DNA of 64,000 nt, from contig NZ_CP063845.1 of assembly GCF_021018745.1 (NCBI RefSeq), positions 4,030,001 to 4,094,000 of the forward strand, written 5' to 3'. The notes beneath the pieces are model-generated. The model saw only the letters and a program-made list of their open reading frames with translations. It was not told where the DNA came from and ran no database searches. Positions 27,934 through 36,725 of the stretch are shown here, one piece after another. Position 1 is the first letter of the stretch; each line of letters starts with the position of its first letter. The position numbers and the translations under genes were made by a program. Origin of the DNA: Gloeobacter morelensis MG652769. Its GTDB lineage: Bacteria; Cyanobacteriota; Cyanobacteriia; Gloeobacterales; Gloeobacteraceae.

Positions 27934-28017
27934 TTCTCGGTACAATCTTGAAGCGGCAATTTTGCCTATCAAACCCGTTTGATACTTTGTTAAACTTCCT
28001 ACGTACTGGGGATCGCG

Positions 28018-30408
28018 ATGGTGTGTGGAGTCCGCCGCTGGAAAGGAATAGTGCTCGCCCTTGTGCTGTGGTTGGCGTCGGCACCGCTCATCCTGGCCGC
28101 CCAGGCCTATCCGATCGTGGTCGTCCAGCCCCCTGAGGCAGGAGCCTGGGATACGCTGCGCGGGCGCATCGAGCGGTTGAATCTGCGCTATCGTCCCCTG
28201 GCCCTCGCCGATTTGAGCCTGGAGCGGCTCGCCGAGGCCAAGGTGCTGTTTTTGCCGAATCTGACCAATCTCACCCTCGACCAGGCAAACGCCATCCAGC
28301 AGTGGGTGGACCGGGGCGGCAAGCTCATCGTCAGCGGACCGCTCGGCACCGAATCGCCCCCCGAGGTGCGCGAAGCGCTCACCAACCTGGTGGGTGCCTA
28401 CTGGATCGAACCGCTCAATATCGTCTCGCGCGCCGAGGTGCAGCTGGTTCAGCCCTGGACGAAGCTCGGCAACTCGACCAGCGCCGTGCGCGGCGGCAGC
28501 CTGGTGCGCCCCGTAGGCAGCACCGCCAACATCGCGGCTACCTGGATCGGCGGCCTGGGCAATCCGGCGGTGCTCGTCAACGAGGATGTGACCTATCTGG
28601 GCTGGCAGTGGGGGACAACTTCACCGACTTTTGACCGCGACTGGCTGGCGGCGGCGATCGAGCGCTTCTTGCCTGGGGCAGTGGGTAATCAATTTAAAGT
28701 GGCGCCGGTCGAAGCGACCGCCATGTTCAAAGAACTCGAAGGCGTCCTGGGGAGGGTCGAAAGCGCACTGCTCACCAGCGACGCGCGCTCGACGGCCCCT
28801 GAGCAGTTCCCGCCTGCCTACCGCGACGCTATCGCCCGCGCCCAGCGCACGCTCAAAGAATTGCCCGCCATGCTCAAAGACGGCCTCGACACCCAGGCGC
28901 GCGCCGCCTGGGAGGATGCCATCGAAGATCTATGGGCGCACTATCCGACCTCGCAACTGGCGGCCCTGCCGGAGGTGCGCGCCATCTGGCTCGACCGGGG
29001 CACGATCGTCAAAGCCGGTTCTGAAGAGGGACTGACCCGCATCTTCGACCGCCTGGCCCAGTCGGGGATCAACACGGTCTTCTTTGAAACCGTCAACGCG
29101 GGCTACACGATTTACCCGAGTGCCGTCGCTCCTGCCCAAAATCCGCTCATTCGAGGCTGGGATCCGCTCGCGGCGGCGGTGCGCCTGGCCCACGAGCGCA
29201 AGATGGAACTGCACGCCTGGACGTGGACGTTCGCAGCGGGCAACACGCGCCACAACGCGCTTATCGGCAAATCCCAGGACTTTCCTGGACCGGTCCTCGC
29301 CGCTCACCCCGGTTGGGCGCAAAGTGGCCGCAAGGGCAATCTGCGCCCGGCGGGCCAACCCGAGTACTGGATGGACCCGGCCAATCCGGAAGTGCGCGCC
29401 TACTTGCAGAGTCTCTACGAGGAGATCCTCACCAACTACGATGTCGACGGGTTGCAGTTCGATTACATCCGCTATCCGCTCCAAAAGAACGCCGGTCAGT
29501 ACTTCGGCTACTCCCCGGCGGCGCGCCGGAGCTTTGCCCAATTGACCGGCGTCGACCCGATCGACATCGCTCCTGAAGAAAGCTCGCTCTGGGCGCTGTG
29601 GAACCGCTTCAAAGCCGAGCAAGTGAGCAGCTTCGTCGCCGAATCCGCCGAGAAGCTGCGTCGCATCAAGCCGCGGCTCATCGTTTCGGCGGCGGTTTTT
29701 CCCAACCCTCCCGGCGAGCGGCTGCGCCTGTTGCAGCAGGACTGGGAAGCATGGGCGATCCAGGGCAACATCGACCTGCTGGTGCCGATGACCTACGCCC
29801 TCAATACCCGCCGCCTGCAGCAGCTGGTGGAGCCCACCCTCCCCGGCGTCAAAGAAGCGCCGGTGCTCATTTTGCCCAGCCTCAACCTGATGTCGCTGCC
29901 GCAGGTGCAACTGCGCGATCAACTCCAGGCGGTGCGCGATTTGCCCTCCGGGGGCTACTCGCTTTTTGCCGCTGCCCATTTGGCGGACAACCACCAGCAG
30001 ATGCTTGCCCAGGCTTCCTCCGCCTCCAATCTTCTGCCCTATCGCGACCCGCTTTCGACCGCCCTGGAGCGCTTCACAGCCCTCAAGCGCGAGTGGGATT
30101 TTTTGCTCGATCGCAAGCAAATCTGGGTGGCCGAGTACAGCCTCAGCGAATGGCGCGCCCAGAGCAAACGCACCCAGGCCGCGCTTGAAACCCTCAGCAA
30201 GCAGCCGTCGGCCGGATGGATGCGCACCGCCCGTGAGCAGGTCCTGGCGATTCGCCAGGGTCTGGGCACCTGGCTGGGCCAAGAAAAAATCCTCAGGCCC
30301 TACCGGTTGCAGACCTGGGAGAACCGCCTCGATTCGCTCGATACGCTTTTGCGCTATGCCCAGGGCCGTCTCGAGCGCCAGGTGCGCGCCGCCAGAACCG
30401 GCCGATAG
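28018..30408 (+). CDS. GHL10-type glycoside-hydrolase-like secreted protein
   Basis: This 796-aa protein has a signal peptide, an N-terminal domain (about residues 35-215) resembling class-I glutamine-amidotransferase-like folds (FLPNLTNLTLDQANAIQQWV, GGKLIVSGPLG), and a central GHL10/family-10-like barrel (about 320-600). The barrel shows VRAIWLDRG, GINTVFFETVNAGYTIYPS, LHAWTWTFAAGN, YWMDPANPEVRAYL and VDGLQFDYIRYP; the acidic D in FDYIRYP is the likely catalytic region. A helical tail follows. Such cyanobacterial proteins are thought to act on cell-surface polysaccharide. The polytopic glycosyltransferase-like gene follows after 31 bp. Confidence 0.85.
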   Translation: MVCGVRRWKGIVLALVLWLASAPLILAAQAYPIVVVQPPEAGAWDTLRGRIERLNLRYRPLALADLSLERLAEAKVLFLPNLTNLTLDQANAIQQWVDRGGKLIVSGPLGTESPPEVREALTNLVGAYWIEPLNIVSRAEVQLVQPWTKLGNSTSAVRGGSLVRPVGSTANIAATWIGGLGNPAVLVNEDVTYLGWQWGTTSPTFDRDWLAAAIERFLPGAVGNQFKVAPVEATAMFKELEGVLGRVESALLTSDARSTAPEQFPPAYRDAIARAQRTLKELPAMLKDGLDTQARAAWEDAIEDLWAHYPTSQLAALPEVRAIWLDRGTIVKAGSEEGLTRIFDRLAQSGINTVFFETVNAGYTIYPSAVAPAQNPLIRGWDPLAAAVRLAHERKMELHAWTWTFAAGNTRHNALIGKSQDFPGPVLAAHPGWAQSGRKGNLRPAGQPEYWMDPANPEVRAYLQSLYEEILTNYDVDGLQFDYIRYPLQKNAGQYFGYSPAARRSFAQLTGVDPIDIAPEESSLWALWNRFKAEQVSSFVAESAEKLRRIKPRLIVSAAVFPNPPGERLRLLQQDWEAWAIQGNIDLLVPMTYALNTRRLQQLVEPTLPGVKEAPVLILPSLNLMSLPQVQLRDQLQAVRDLPSGGYSLFAAAHLADNHQQMLAQASSASNLLPYRDPLSTALERFTALKREWDFLLDRKQIWVAEYSLSEWRAQSKRTQAALETLSKQPSAGWMRTAREQVLAIRQGLGTWLGQEKILRPYRLQTWENRLDSLDTLLRYAQGRLERQVRAARTGR

Positions 30409-30439
30409 GCTGGAAAGCGCTCCAATCGCATGAGCCGCT

Positions 30440-31804
30440 GTGCCCGCCGCACGTCTATCGAACTGGCTTGCCTTTGTCGCCGCCGCAGCTCTCTGGCTCG
30501 CTTTACAGGCGCACCGCCAGAACCTGGGCATTGCCTGGGAGGATAGCTATCACCACTGGCTGATCGCCGCCCATCTGGCGCGGACTGGTATTCTCACCGA
30601 CCCGCTCACCAGCACCAGCAACGGCTGGCTACCCGTCTATCACTGGCTGGCGGGGGGGTGGCTCGCGATCTTCGGTTGGCACAACTTGACTGCCCTGCAG
30701 ACCCTGAGCGCTTTGTTTTCAATTGCCGCAGCCGGGGTACTGGCCTGGCGGTGGGGTGTCGGTGCCGCCTGTTTGTTTTTGTTCAACCCGATCACCGTGC
30801 TGGGCGGCAGCCTGAGCGTTGCCGAACCACTCGCCGTGTTGCTCGTTGTACTGGGAGCGGTGGCCTGGCAGAAGGATGGCACCGTCATCGGCGCAGGGTG
30901 CTGGAGCCTTGTGGCCCTCACCGACAGGGGTTGCTGGCCGCTGGTACTTTTGGCTGTCGGCTGGCAAATTTTCCAGCGCCGCCCGGCCCGGCTCTCAGGG
31001 TGGGGGTGGCTCCTGCTGCCCGTCGCGGCCCTCGGCTTGGGATTGTTCCTCACCCAGGCGGAGGTTGGCCGCACCGCCGCGTGGGCCGCTGTCGATCAAG
31101 CCGCTTTGCCAAGCGCAGGCGACCGATGGCGCGAACTGGTCGCCTATTCGTGGAGACCCCTGGCGCTGCCTCTGCTTCTGGCGCTCGCCGGTACCCTTGC
31201 TGCCCGCCGCGAGGCACTCGGGCTGGGCCTGATTGCCTTCGGCTACCTCGCTACGCTCGTCGCCCTGGTGACCGGGGGAGCGCTCACCGGCAGCAGCCGC
31301 TACTATCTGGTGCTGGTGGCTTTGCTCGCGGCCCTCGCTTCGACCCGGCCTTTGCTGCGCCTGCTTCAACTGCCTGCCGTGGCGGTGCTGCTGCTTTTTA
31401 GTTTTCAGTACCTGCAACTTTGGCCGCGCTGGGTGATCCTCAACCAACCGTCGGAACTAGCCGGGCGCTGGCTTGCCAGTCACTCGTCCTCTGGAATCCT
31501 GGTCACCGACAGCCCCGTGATCGCCTACTTTAGCCGCTTGCCTCCCGAGCGGATCGCAGGCGGTAAAGTGCCTCTGCCCGCCGAAACGCGCTACATTGCA
31601 GCAATCGTTGATGGGCGCTACCGGCAAATCTATCCGCTGCTGCGAAGCTATCCCGAACTGGCCGTGGGCGCGCTCCCCGCAGGCTGGCGTCTTATCTACC
31701 AGGCGCGCCACTGGAGCGAGCGCTACGGCGGCAAACCTGTGCGCGTGTTCACCGTCGACGCGGCTCCCCACCAAGCCGCATCTGGGGGGTTGGGATCAAC
31801 GTAA
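30440..31804 (+). CDS. Polytopic membrane glycosyltransferase-like protein (GT-C type)
   Basis: This 454-aa protein has about ten hydrophobic segments (residues 5-335) and a soluble C-terminal part (about 336-454). The acidic pair in the first outer loop, GIAWEDSYHHWLIAAHLAR, resembles the catalytic loop of GT-C enzymes (ArnT/Dol-P-Man-dependent type), which use lipid-linked sugars at the membrane. The start is GTG at 30440. It follows the GHL10-like gene by 31 bp. Its last 120 or so codons (from 31413) are repeated, diverged, at 48165-48533, where they are an orphan fragment. The soluble C-terminus may therefore have been replaced by an integration event. Confidence 0.75.
   Translation: MPAARLSNWLAFVAAAALWLALQAHRQNLGIAWEDSYHHWLIAAHLARTGILTDPLTSTSNGWLPVYHWLAGGWLAIFGWHNLTALQTLSALFSIAAAGVLAWRWGVGAACLFLFNPITVLGGSLSVAEPLAVLLVVLGAVAWQKDGTVIGAGCWSLVALTDRGCWPLVLLAVGWQIFQRRPARLSGWGWLLLPVAALGLGLFLTQAEVGRTAAWAAVDQAALPSAGDRWRELVAYSWRPLALPLLLALAGTLAARREALGLGLIAFGYLATLVALVTGGALTGSSRYYLVLVALLAALASTRPLLRLLQLPAVAVLLLFSFQYLQLWPRWVILNQPSELAGRWLASHSSSGILVTDSPVIAYFSRLPPERIAGGKVPLPAETRYIAAIVDGRYRQIYPLLRSYPELAVGALPAGWRLIYQARHWSERYGGKPVRVFTVDAAPHQAASGGLGST
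31413..31804 (+). repeat. Left direct repeat of the RiPP island (3' end of the glycosyltransferase gene)
   Basis: From TGCAACTTTGGCCGCGC at 31413-31429 to the end of the gene, this segment matches 48166-48533 in the same orientation. The first 17 bp are identical; at protein level roughly two thirds of positions agree by eye (LQLWPR, PSELAG, TDSPV, PERIAGG, LLRSYP, HWS-RYG). The two copies bracket 16.7 kb holding the YcaO locus. Confidence 0.8.
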
Positions 31805-31942
31805 CGGAAACCTACACTATAGGTCATCTGTCCATGTAGGAGCAGTGGTTGAGTTCAAAGTCATCCGAAGATTCAAGCAAGGAATGGGCTCGTTGTCTGT
31901 TAACTTGAGAAGCGACGCGGAGAGCCGGGATGCAAATCTAGA

Positions 31943-32785
31943 ATGCTCATGCAAGAACTTTCGGAAGCCGAATATTTTCTCAAGAAATTTCACAGCCTGC
32001 ACCCCGGTGCGACTTCATCATCTTTTGCCCATGGCCAGACTTTGTCTGGAATCTCTTCCTATGAGCGTCTACTTCAAGTCATTCCAGAAAGTGAGCAGCC
32101 GATCACGGTGTTAGACCTTGCCTGTGGAGACGGTTTTTTGCTCCAGAAATTGGTCGAGCGTCAACAGGTGCGTCTGCGCCTTGTAGGCGTCGATTTGAGC
32201 CCGGAGGAATTGGACGCTGCCCAAGCACGCCTGGGCTCCGCTGCTGCGGTTCTGTACTGCGCCCGAGCGCAGGCGCTTCCTCTGTCGGATGCGTCGGTGG
32301 ACTTTGTGCTTTGCCACTTGGCCTTGATGCTGATGGACGGCATCTGTGAAGTCGTTGCCTCAGTGCACCGTGTTCTGAAGCCCGGAGGGGTGTTCTCTGC
32401 CGTCATCGTGGGTGAGTTTCAACGAGGCGACGCCTACGAGGCGTTCGTGCAACTGCTGAAAAATTACCTCTCAGAGGTGAATGCCCGCGGACCGCGCCTT
32501 GGAGATCCGCTGACTTTCTCCGAGCAGGGACTGCGGAGCTTGTTCTCGGCAGGCACGGGATTCGTCGAGCCGATTTGGATAGAGGACTTTGTGATCCGGC
32601 TGGATGCCCCCAGAAACAAAGTCTGGGAAATGCTCTCGCTGATGTACGACGTTGTGCTGCTTTCAGACGCAGCAAAGGCGCGACTAGAAGCTGAATTCAT
32701 CTCCGCTATGGGGATGCTGGAAAGAGCCGACGGCTCAGTGCCCTGCTCGATGGGCCTGCGTCAGATTACCTGCACTAGGCTCTAA
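31943..32785 (+). CDS. SAM-dependent class I methyltransferase
   Basis: This 280-aa protein has the Rossmann methyltransferase motifs: motif I VLDLACGDGFLLQKL, motif II LVGVDLSPEELDAAQ, motif IV VDFVLCHLALM and post-I HRVLKPGGVFSAV. It resembles Methyltransf_11/25 members that methylate small molecules or peptides. It lies at the left edge of the RiPP region, convergent with the RND gene. It may therefore tailor the peptide product, but no sequence feature proves it. The region before it (31805-31942) is visibly A/T-richer than its surroundings. Confidence 0.82.
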   Translation: MLMQELSEAEYFLKKFHSLHPGATSSSFAHGQTLSGISSYERLLQVIPESEQPITVLDLACGDGFLLQKLVERQQVRLRLVGVDLSPEELDAAQARLGSAAAVLYCARAQALPLSDASVDFVLCHLALMLMDGICEVVASVHRVLKPGGVFSAVIVGEFQRGDAYEAFVQLLKNYLSEVNARGPRLGDPLTFSEQGLRSLFSAGTGFVEPIWIEDFVIRLDAPRNKVWEMLSLMYDVVLLSDAAKARLEAEFISAMGMLERADGSVPCSMGLRQITCTRL

Positions 32786-32830
32786 ACCTTCGATGGCGAA
32801 TTTTCTAAGGACAGAAGAATTGGCCAACTG

Positions 32831-35800
32831 CTACTCTTCCTGAGCAGGAAGCGAGCGAGCGATTACCGGAAGATCCGGTTGGATATCAGCCTGGATAGCT
32901 TGACGTCGATCTTGTTGAAATGTGCGATCCAAGTGAATAAATAGCCACTGCTCGAGGTCGTCGATGTAGGTGAAGACCACTGGGACTACCACCAAGGTCA
33001 GCAGTGTCGAGGTGATCAGCCCACCCACGACTGCAATCGCCATGGGTGAGCGCGTTTCGGCCCCGGCCCCGAGCGAGAGGGCGATGGGCAGCATGCCTGC
33101 GATCATCGCGACGGTGGTCATCAGGATCGGGCGCATTCGGGTTTCGCCCGCGCTCATAATCGCCTCCAATCTCGGTCGGCCTCCCTTCATCGCCATCAGG
33201 CAGTATTCGACCAGAAGGATCGCATTTTTGGTTACCAATCCCATCAGCATCACAATGCCAATCAGGGCGTACATCCCCATCGACTTGCCCAACAGCAGCA
33301 GTCCTGCCAGGGCACCGCCCAAGGCCAAAGGTAGCGAGATCATGATGGTGAGCGGTTGCAAAAAGCCGCCAAACAACAAAACCAACACCGCGTAAACCAG
33401 CAGCACCGCCACGGCAATAGCGCCGCCAAAACCGTTGAAGACGTCTTTTTGTACCTCGGCATCGCCCGTCGCTTTCTCCCGGACACCGGCGGGTAAGTTG
33501 CGCAGGGCGGGCAACTGGTGCACTCGCGCCAAGGCCGGTCCAAGTTCGCTGCCCGGTGCCAGGTTGGCTTCAACGGTGACCTTGCGGGAGCGGTCGTAGC
33601 GCTCGATCTGGGAGATTCCCGTGTTCAGGCGAATGTCGGCGACGGCTTTCAGGGGCACCAGCTGTCCGCTACCGTTGGTGAGCTGCAGATTTTCGATCGC
33701 CTGGAGATCTTGGCGAAAGCGCGGATCGAGCAGAACGCGGATGTTGATTTGCCGACCGGGTAGATTGAACTTTGCCAGGGAGGTGGGGTTGTCCCCAAGG
33801 GTGGCCACCAAAGCGGTGCGGGCAATCGCCTCTACCGACACCCCCTGATCGGCGGCTCGGGCAAGGTTGGGAACGACGCGCAGTTCGGGCCGGGCGAGTT
33901 CGGATGCGAGATTGACGTCGGTCAGTCCTGGCACCGAGCGCATCTGATCCACCAGCAGCGAGCCGGAACGCTCGAGGGCAATCGAATCGTCGGATTGAAG
34001 GACAATTTGCAGTTCCTTGCCGCCGGTGAAACTGCTGCCCGCGAAAGACAAACGCACCCCCGGCACCTGCTCAAGCTTTTTTCTCAATTCGGCTTCGACC
34101 TGTTTTTCGTTCAACCGCCTCTGCTCTTTGGGTTTGAGGTAGATGAAGAACAGGTTCTGGTTTTTCTTGTCGCCAAAAGTGCCCACCCCACTAAAAACCC
34201 GATCGACTGCCGGATGGGCCTCCATCAGCGCGCTCATCTGCAGAGCGCTCTGACGGGTTTGCTCGATAGGCGTGCCCGGCGGCATCAGGACATACAGATT
34301 GATCTCGCCGTCATCGGCGGCATTCACCAGCGAAGTCGGTACCTGAGGCCACAGCCAGAGGCTCATGGCAAATACCCCGGCAGCCAGCACCACCGTCAAG
34401 TTCCGATGCTGCAGAGCCCTGATCAGCAGATAGTCGTAAGCGCGCACCAGCCAGCTTTTTTGCTCTGTGTGCGGCAACGGCTGCATCCAGTAAGCGGCCA
34501 TCAAGGGTGTGAGCATCCGTGCCACCAGCAGTGAAAAGAGCACCGCAGCCGCCACCGACCAGCCGAACTGCCGGAAGTACTGGCCCTGGATGCCTTCCAT
34601 GAAGGCCACCGGCAAAAACACCGCCACGATCGTCAGTGTGGTGGCGACGACCGCCAGACCGATCTCGTCGGCCGCATCCAGGGCTGCCTGGAAGGGGGAT
34701 TTGCCCATCGCCGTGTGGCGGATGATGTTTTCAATCTCGACGATGGCGTCGTCCACCAGAATACCGACCACCAGCGCCAGCGCCAGAAGCGTCATGTTGT
34801 TGAGCGTGAAGCCCGCCAGCTTCATCGCCGCGAACGTCGGGATCGCCGAGAGTGGTATAGCAAGACCCGCGATAAAAGTCGCCCGCCCATCGCGCAAGAA
34901 AAGCCAGATGACCACCACCGCCAGCGACGCTCCCAAGAGCAACGCCTCGACCGACGCGCTGTAGGATTCGCGCACAAAAGTGGCGTTAGTCCAGCTTTTG
35001 CGGATCTCGACGCCGGCGGGCAGGCTACGCGCCAGCTCGCGCATCTTCGCGTCGATGGCTTCCTCGACCGCCACCAAATTACTGCCGCTGGAGCGGATGG
35101 CTCCAAGGTAGACGACCGGCACCCGGTTCAAAAAAGCAAGGTTATCAGGATCGCTCTCGCCGTCGGTAATGCGGCCCAAGGTATCGAGGCGGGCATGACG
35201 TCCATCCCCCAGTGCGATCTGGGTAGTGCGCAGTTGCTCGACAGTACTGGCCGAGCCGAGGGTGCGGATCGCCTGCTCGGTGGTACCCACTTCCCCCCGG
35301 CCACCGGGCAGGTTGGTGTTCAGTGAGCGGATCTGCGCATCGACATCCAGGGCGGTGATCCCCAGCGCCTGCAGCCGGTTTGGATCGAGCTGCACCCGAA
35401 TTTCCCGTGTGACCCCGCCCGAGCGCCAGACCCTGGCCACCCCGGGCACCGTGAGCATGGCGCGAGTCACATCGTTGTCGGCGATCCAGCTCAACTCCTT
35501 GACCGAGCGGCTTGCGGAGAGCACTTCGTACTCGACCAGAGTCTCGGCATCTCGGCCGGCTTCTACCCGACGGATCACCGGCTGGTCGATATTCTGGGGC
35601 AATGAGGAACGAATCTTGGCAACGGCATCGCGCACATCGTTGACGGCTCGGTCAAAGTTGGTGCCAAGCAGAAACTCGATCTCGGTCGAGGAGGATCCGT
35701 CTTTAATCTGCGAGGTGATATGCCTGATGTTGCCGATGCCTGCCACCGCGTCCTCGATCTTGCGCGTCACCTGGGTCTCCAGTTCCGGCGGGGCTGCTCC

Positions 35801-35962
35801 CAACTGGGTGACGGTGACGGAGACCTTCGGCACCTGCACGTCCGGGTCGATGGCGATCGGAAGCTGGACGAAGGCAGCCACCCCAGCCACCGTCAACAGC
35901 AAGAATAAGGCGATGGTGGGCACCGGGTTGCGGATGGACCAGGCAGAAAGATTCCAGGTCAT
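32831..35962 (-). CDS. RND-family inner-membrane efflux pump (HAE1/AcrB-like)
   Basis: This 1043-aa protein has the twofold AcrB architecture: TM1 NPVPTIALFLLLTVAGV, porter domains, the proton-relay motif VVGILVDDAIVEIENI with the two conserved Asp in TM4, and a second half ending in the TM segments near VVVPVVFTYIDDLEQW. It pumps substrates out using the proton gradient. No membrane-fusion or outer-membrane channel gene is adjacent. ATG at 35962 is chosen for its AGGAG five bases upstream. A Fur/Zur-like box lies 38 bases before the start, suggesting metal-responsive expression. It is last in the precursor-ycaO-tfuA line, 88 bp after tfuA. Confidence 0.92.
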   Translation of the reverse strand: MTWNLSAWSIRNPVPTIALFLLLTVAGVAAFVQLPIAIDPDVQVPKVSVTVTQLGAAPPELETQVTRKIEDAVAGIGNIRHITSQIKDGSSSTEIEFLLGTNFDRAVNDVRDAVAKIRSSLPQNIDQPVIRRVEAGRDAETLVEYEVLSASRSVKELSWIADNDVTRAMLTVPGVARVWRSGGVTREIRVQLDPNRLQALGITALDVDAQIRSLNTNLPGGRGEVGTTEQAIRTLGSASTVEQLRTTQIALGDGRHARLDTLGRITDGESDPDNLAFLNRVPVVYLGAIRSSGSNLVAVEEAIDAKMRELARSLPAGVEIRKSWTNATFVRESYSASVEALLLGASLAVVVIWLFLRDGRATFIAGLAIPLSAIPTFAAMKLAGFTLNNMTLLALALVVGILVDDAIVEIENIIRHTAMGKSPFQAALDAADEIGLAVVATTLTIVAVFLPVAFMEGIQGQYFRQFGWSVAAAVLFSLLVARMLTPLMAAYWMQPLPHTEQKSWLVRAYDYLLIRALQHRNLTVVLAAGVFAMSLWLWPQVPTSLVNAADDGEINLYVLMPPGTPIEQTRQSALQMSALMEAHPAVDRVFSGVGTFGDKKNQNLFFIYLKPKEQRRLNEKQVEAELRKKLEQVPGVRLSFAGSSFTGGKELQIVLQSDDSIALERSGSLLVDQMRSVPGLTDVNLASELARPELRVVPNLARAADQGVSVEAIARTALVATLGDNPTSLAKFNLPGRQINIRVLLDPRFRQDLQAIENLQLTNGSGQLVPLKAVADIRLNTGISQIERYDRSRKVTVEANLAPGSELGPALARVHQLPALRNLPAGVREKATGDAEVQKDVFNGFGGAIAVAVLLVYAVLVLLFGGFLQPLTIMISLPLALGGALAGLLLLGKSMGMYALIGIVMLMGLVTKNAILLVEYCLMAMKGGRPRLEAIMSAGETRMRPILMTTVAMIAGMLPIALSLGAGAETRSPMAIAVVGGLITSTLLTLVVVPVVFTYIDDLEQWLFIHLDRTFQQDRRQAIQADIQPDLPVIARSLPAQEE

Positions 35963-35999
35963 TTCAGCTCCTGGGCCACCGACCCGTGTTTTGGTTGCA

Positions 36000-36018
36000 G
36001 AGAACAATAATCATTATC
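36000..36018 (-). promoter_or_regulatory. Fur/Zur-like operator upstream of the RND pump gene
   Basis: GAGAACAATAATCATTATC matches the classic 19-bp Fur box at 16 of 19 positions, and the inner 15 bp also fit the 7-1-7 Zur palindrome at 12 positions. It lies between the tfuA stop and the RND start, overlapping a possible -10 (TATTGT on the minus strand, with TTGAGC as -35 at 36029-36034). This predicts that the pump is derepressed on iron or zinc limitation. Confidence 0.65.
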
Positions 36019-36050
36019 ACGCAAATTCGCTCAAGATACTCAAGTGGTGC

Positions 36051-36725
36051 TCAATCGCGCTTTTGCCAGGGTCTCTCCTGGAGGAACTTCCACAAATCCC
36101 AGGACTTGATTCGGAATGGCTCAAAGTTTGCCAGCCACGTGTCGACGATGCCCGCCTCCATCTGCGGCCGGCACTCCAGGACGAGCTGCCGCAACAGTGC
36201 CAGAGTCCGGTAGCCGAACCAGAGACGCGACAAGTGCTCCACGACAGCCGCCGCCTCGCAGCGGGGGAGTCCGCCCCGGGTCACCAGGTCGTCGAGCGCG
36301 AAGCGCATGTGAATGAGCGGCTCAGTGATCGATGGGTAAGGGTGTGCCGGCCCGTGTAGGAGGGCGACCTCGTCGTCGGTGAAATCTTCGTCCTGCACGA
36401 AGCGCTCGTACACCGTGCCGTAACCGCGCATTCCCAGATCGCGCATTTCACAGGCGCGGATGGCGCCCATCGAGCAGAGCCCCCAAACCCGCCATCCCTT
36501 TTTGAGGGCTGTGCGCAGCTCGAGGTGCCCGACAGAGGGGAACTGGTGGAAGATGCCATCGACGATCACCAGATGGCCCGGGGGAGACTGGGAGGTCAAG
36601 GCTTCGACGTCGCCGCGGCGCACCGGCGGTAGACAGGTCACATCCAATCGCAGGTGTTTGAGCGGTTCGATGCCCTGCAGCGTCGGGCCGACGAAGAACG
36701 TGCACTTATTCGTGAAATCGGGCAT
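36051..36725 (-). CDS. TfuA-like protein, YcaO partner
   Basis: This 224-aa protein has the TfuA features: an N-terminal FFVGPTL segment, PPVRRGDVEAL, HLVIVDGIFHQFPSVGHLELRTAL, the WGLCSMGAIRACEMRDLGMRGYGTVYE block and DDEVALLHGPAHP. TfuA proteins act with YcaO enzymes to place sulfur into peptide backbones as thioamides. Examples are the thioviridamide and thiovarsolin pathways, trifolitoxin loci and methyl-coenzyme M reductase in archaea. Its start overlaps the end of the ycaO gene by 20 bp, so the two are translationally coupled and almost certainly act together. Confidence 0.9.
   Translation of the reverse strand: MPDFTNKCTFFVGPTLQGIEPLKHLRLDVTCLPPVRRGDVEALTSQSPPGHLVIVDGIFHQFPSVGHLELRTALKKGWRVWGLCSMGAIRACEMRDLGMRGYGTVYERFVQDEDFTDDEVALLHGPAHPYPSITEPLIHMRFALDDLVTRGGLPRCEAAAVVEHLSRLWFGYRTLALLRQLVLECRPQMEAGIVDTWLANFEPFRIKSWDLWKFLQERPWQKRD

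Noticed and set aside
26290-27972. A 560-codon minus-strand frame
   Set aside because: It lies wholly opposite the outer-membrane protein gene, which has a signal peptide and C-terminal Phe.
28930-30531. A 533-codon minus-strand frame
   Set aside because: It lies opposite the GHL10-like gene with clear domain motifs and has a shadow-frame composition.
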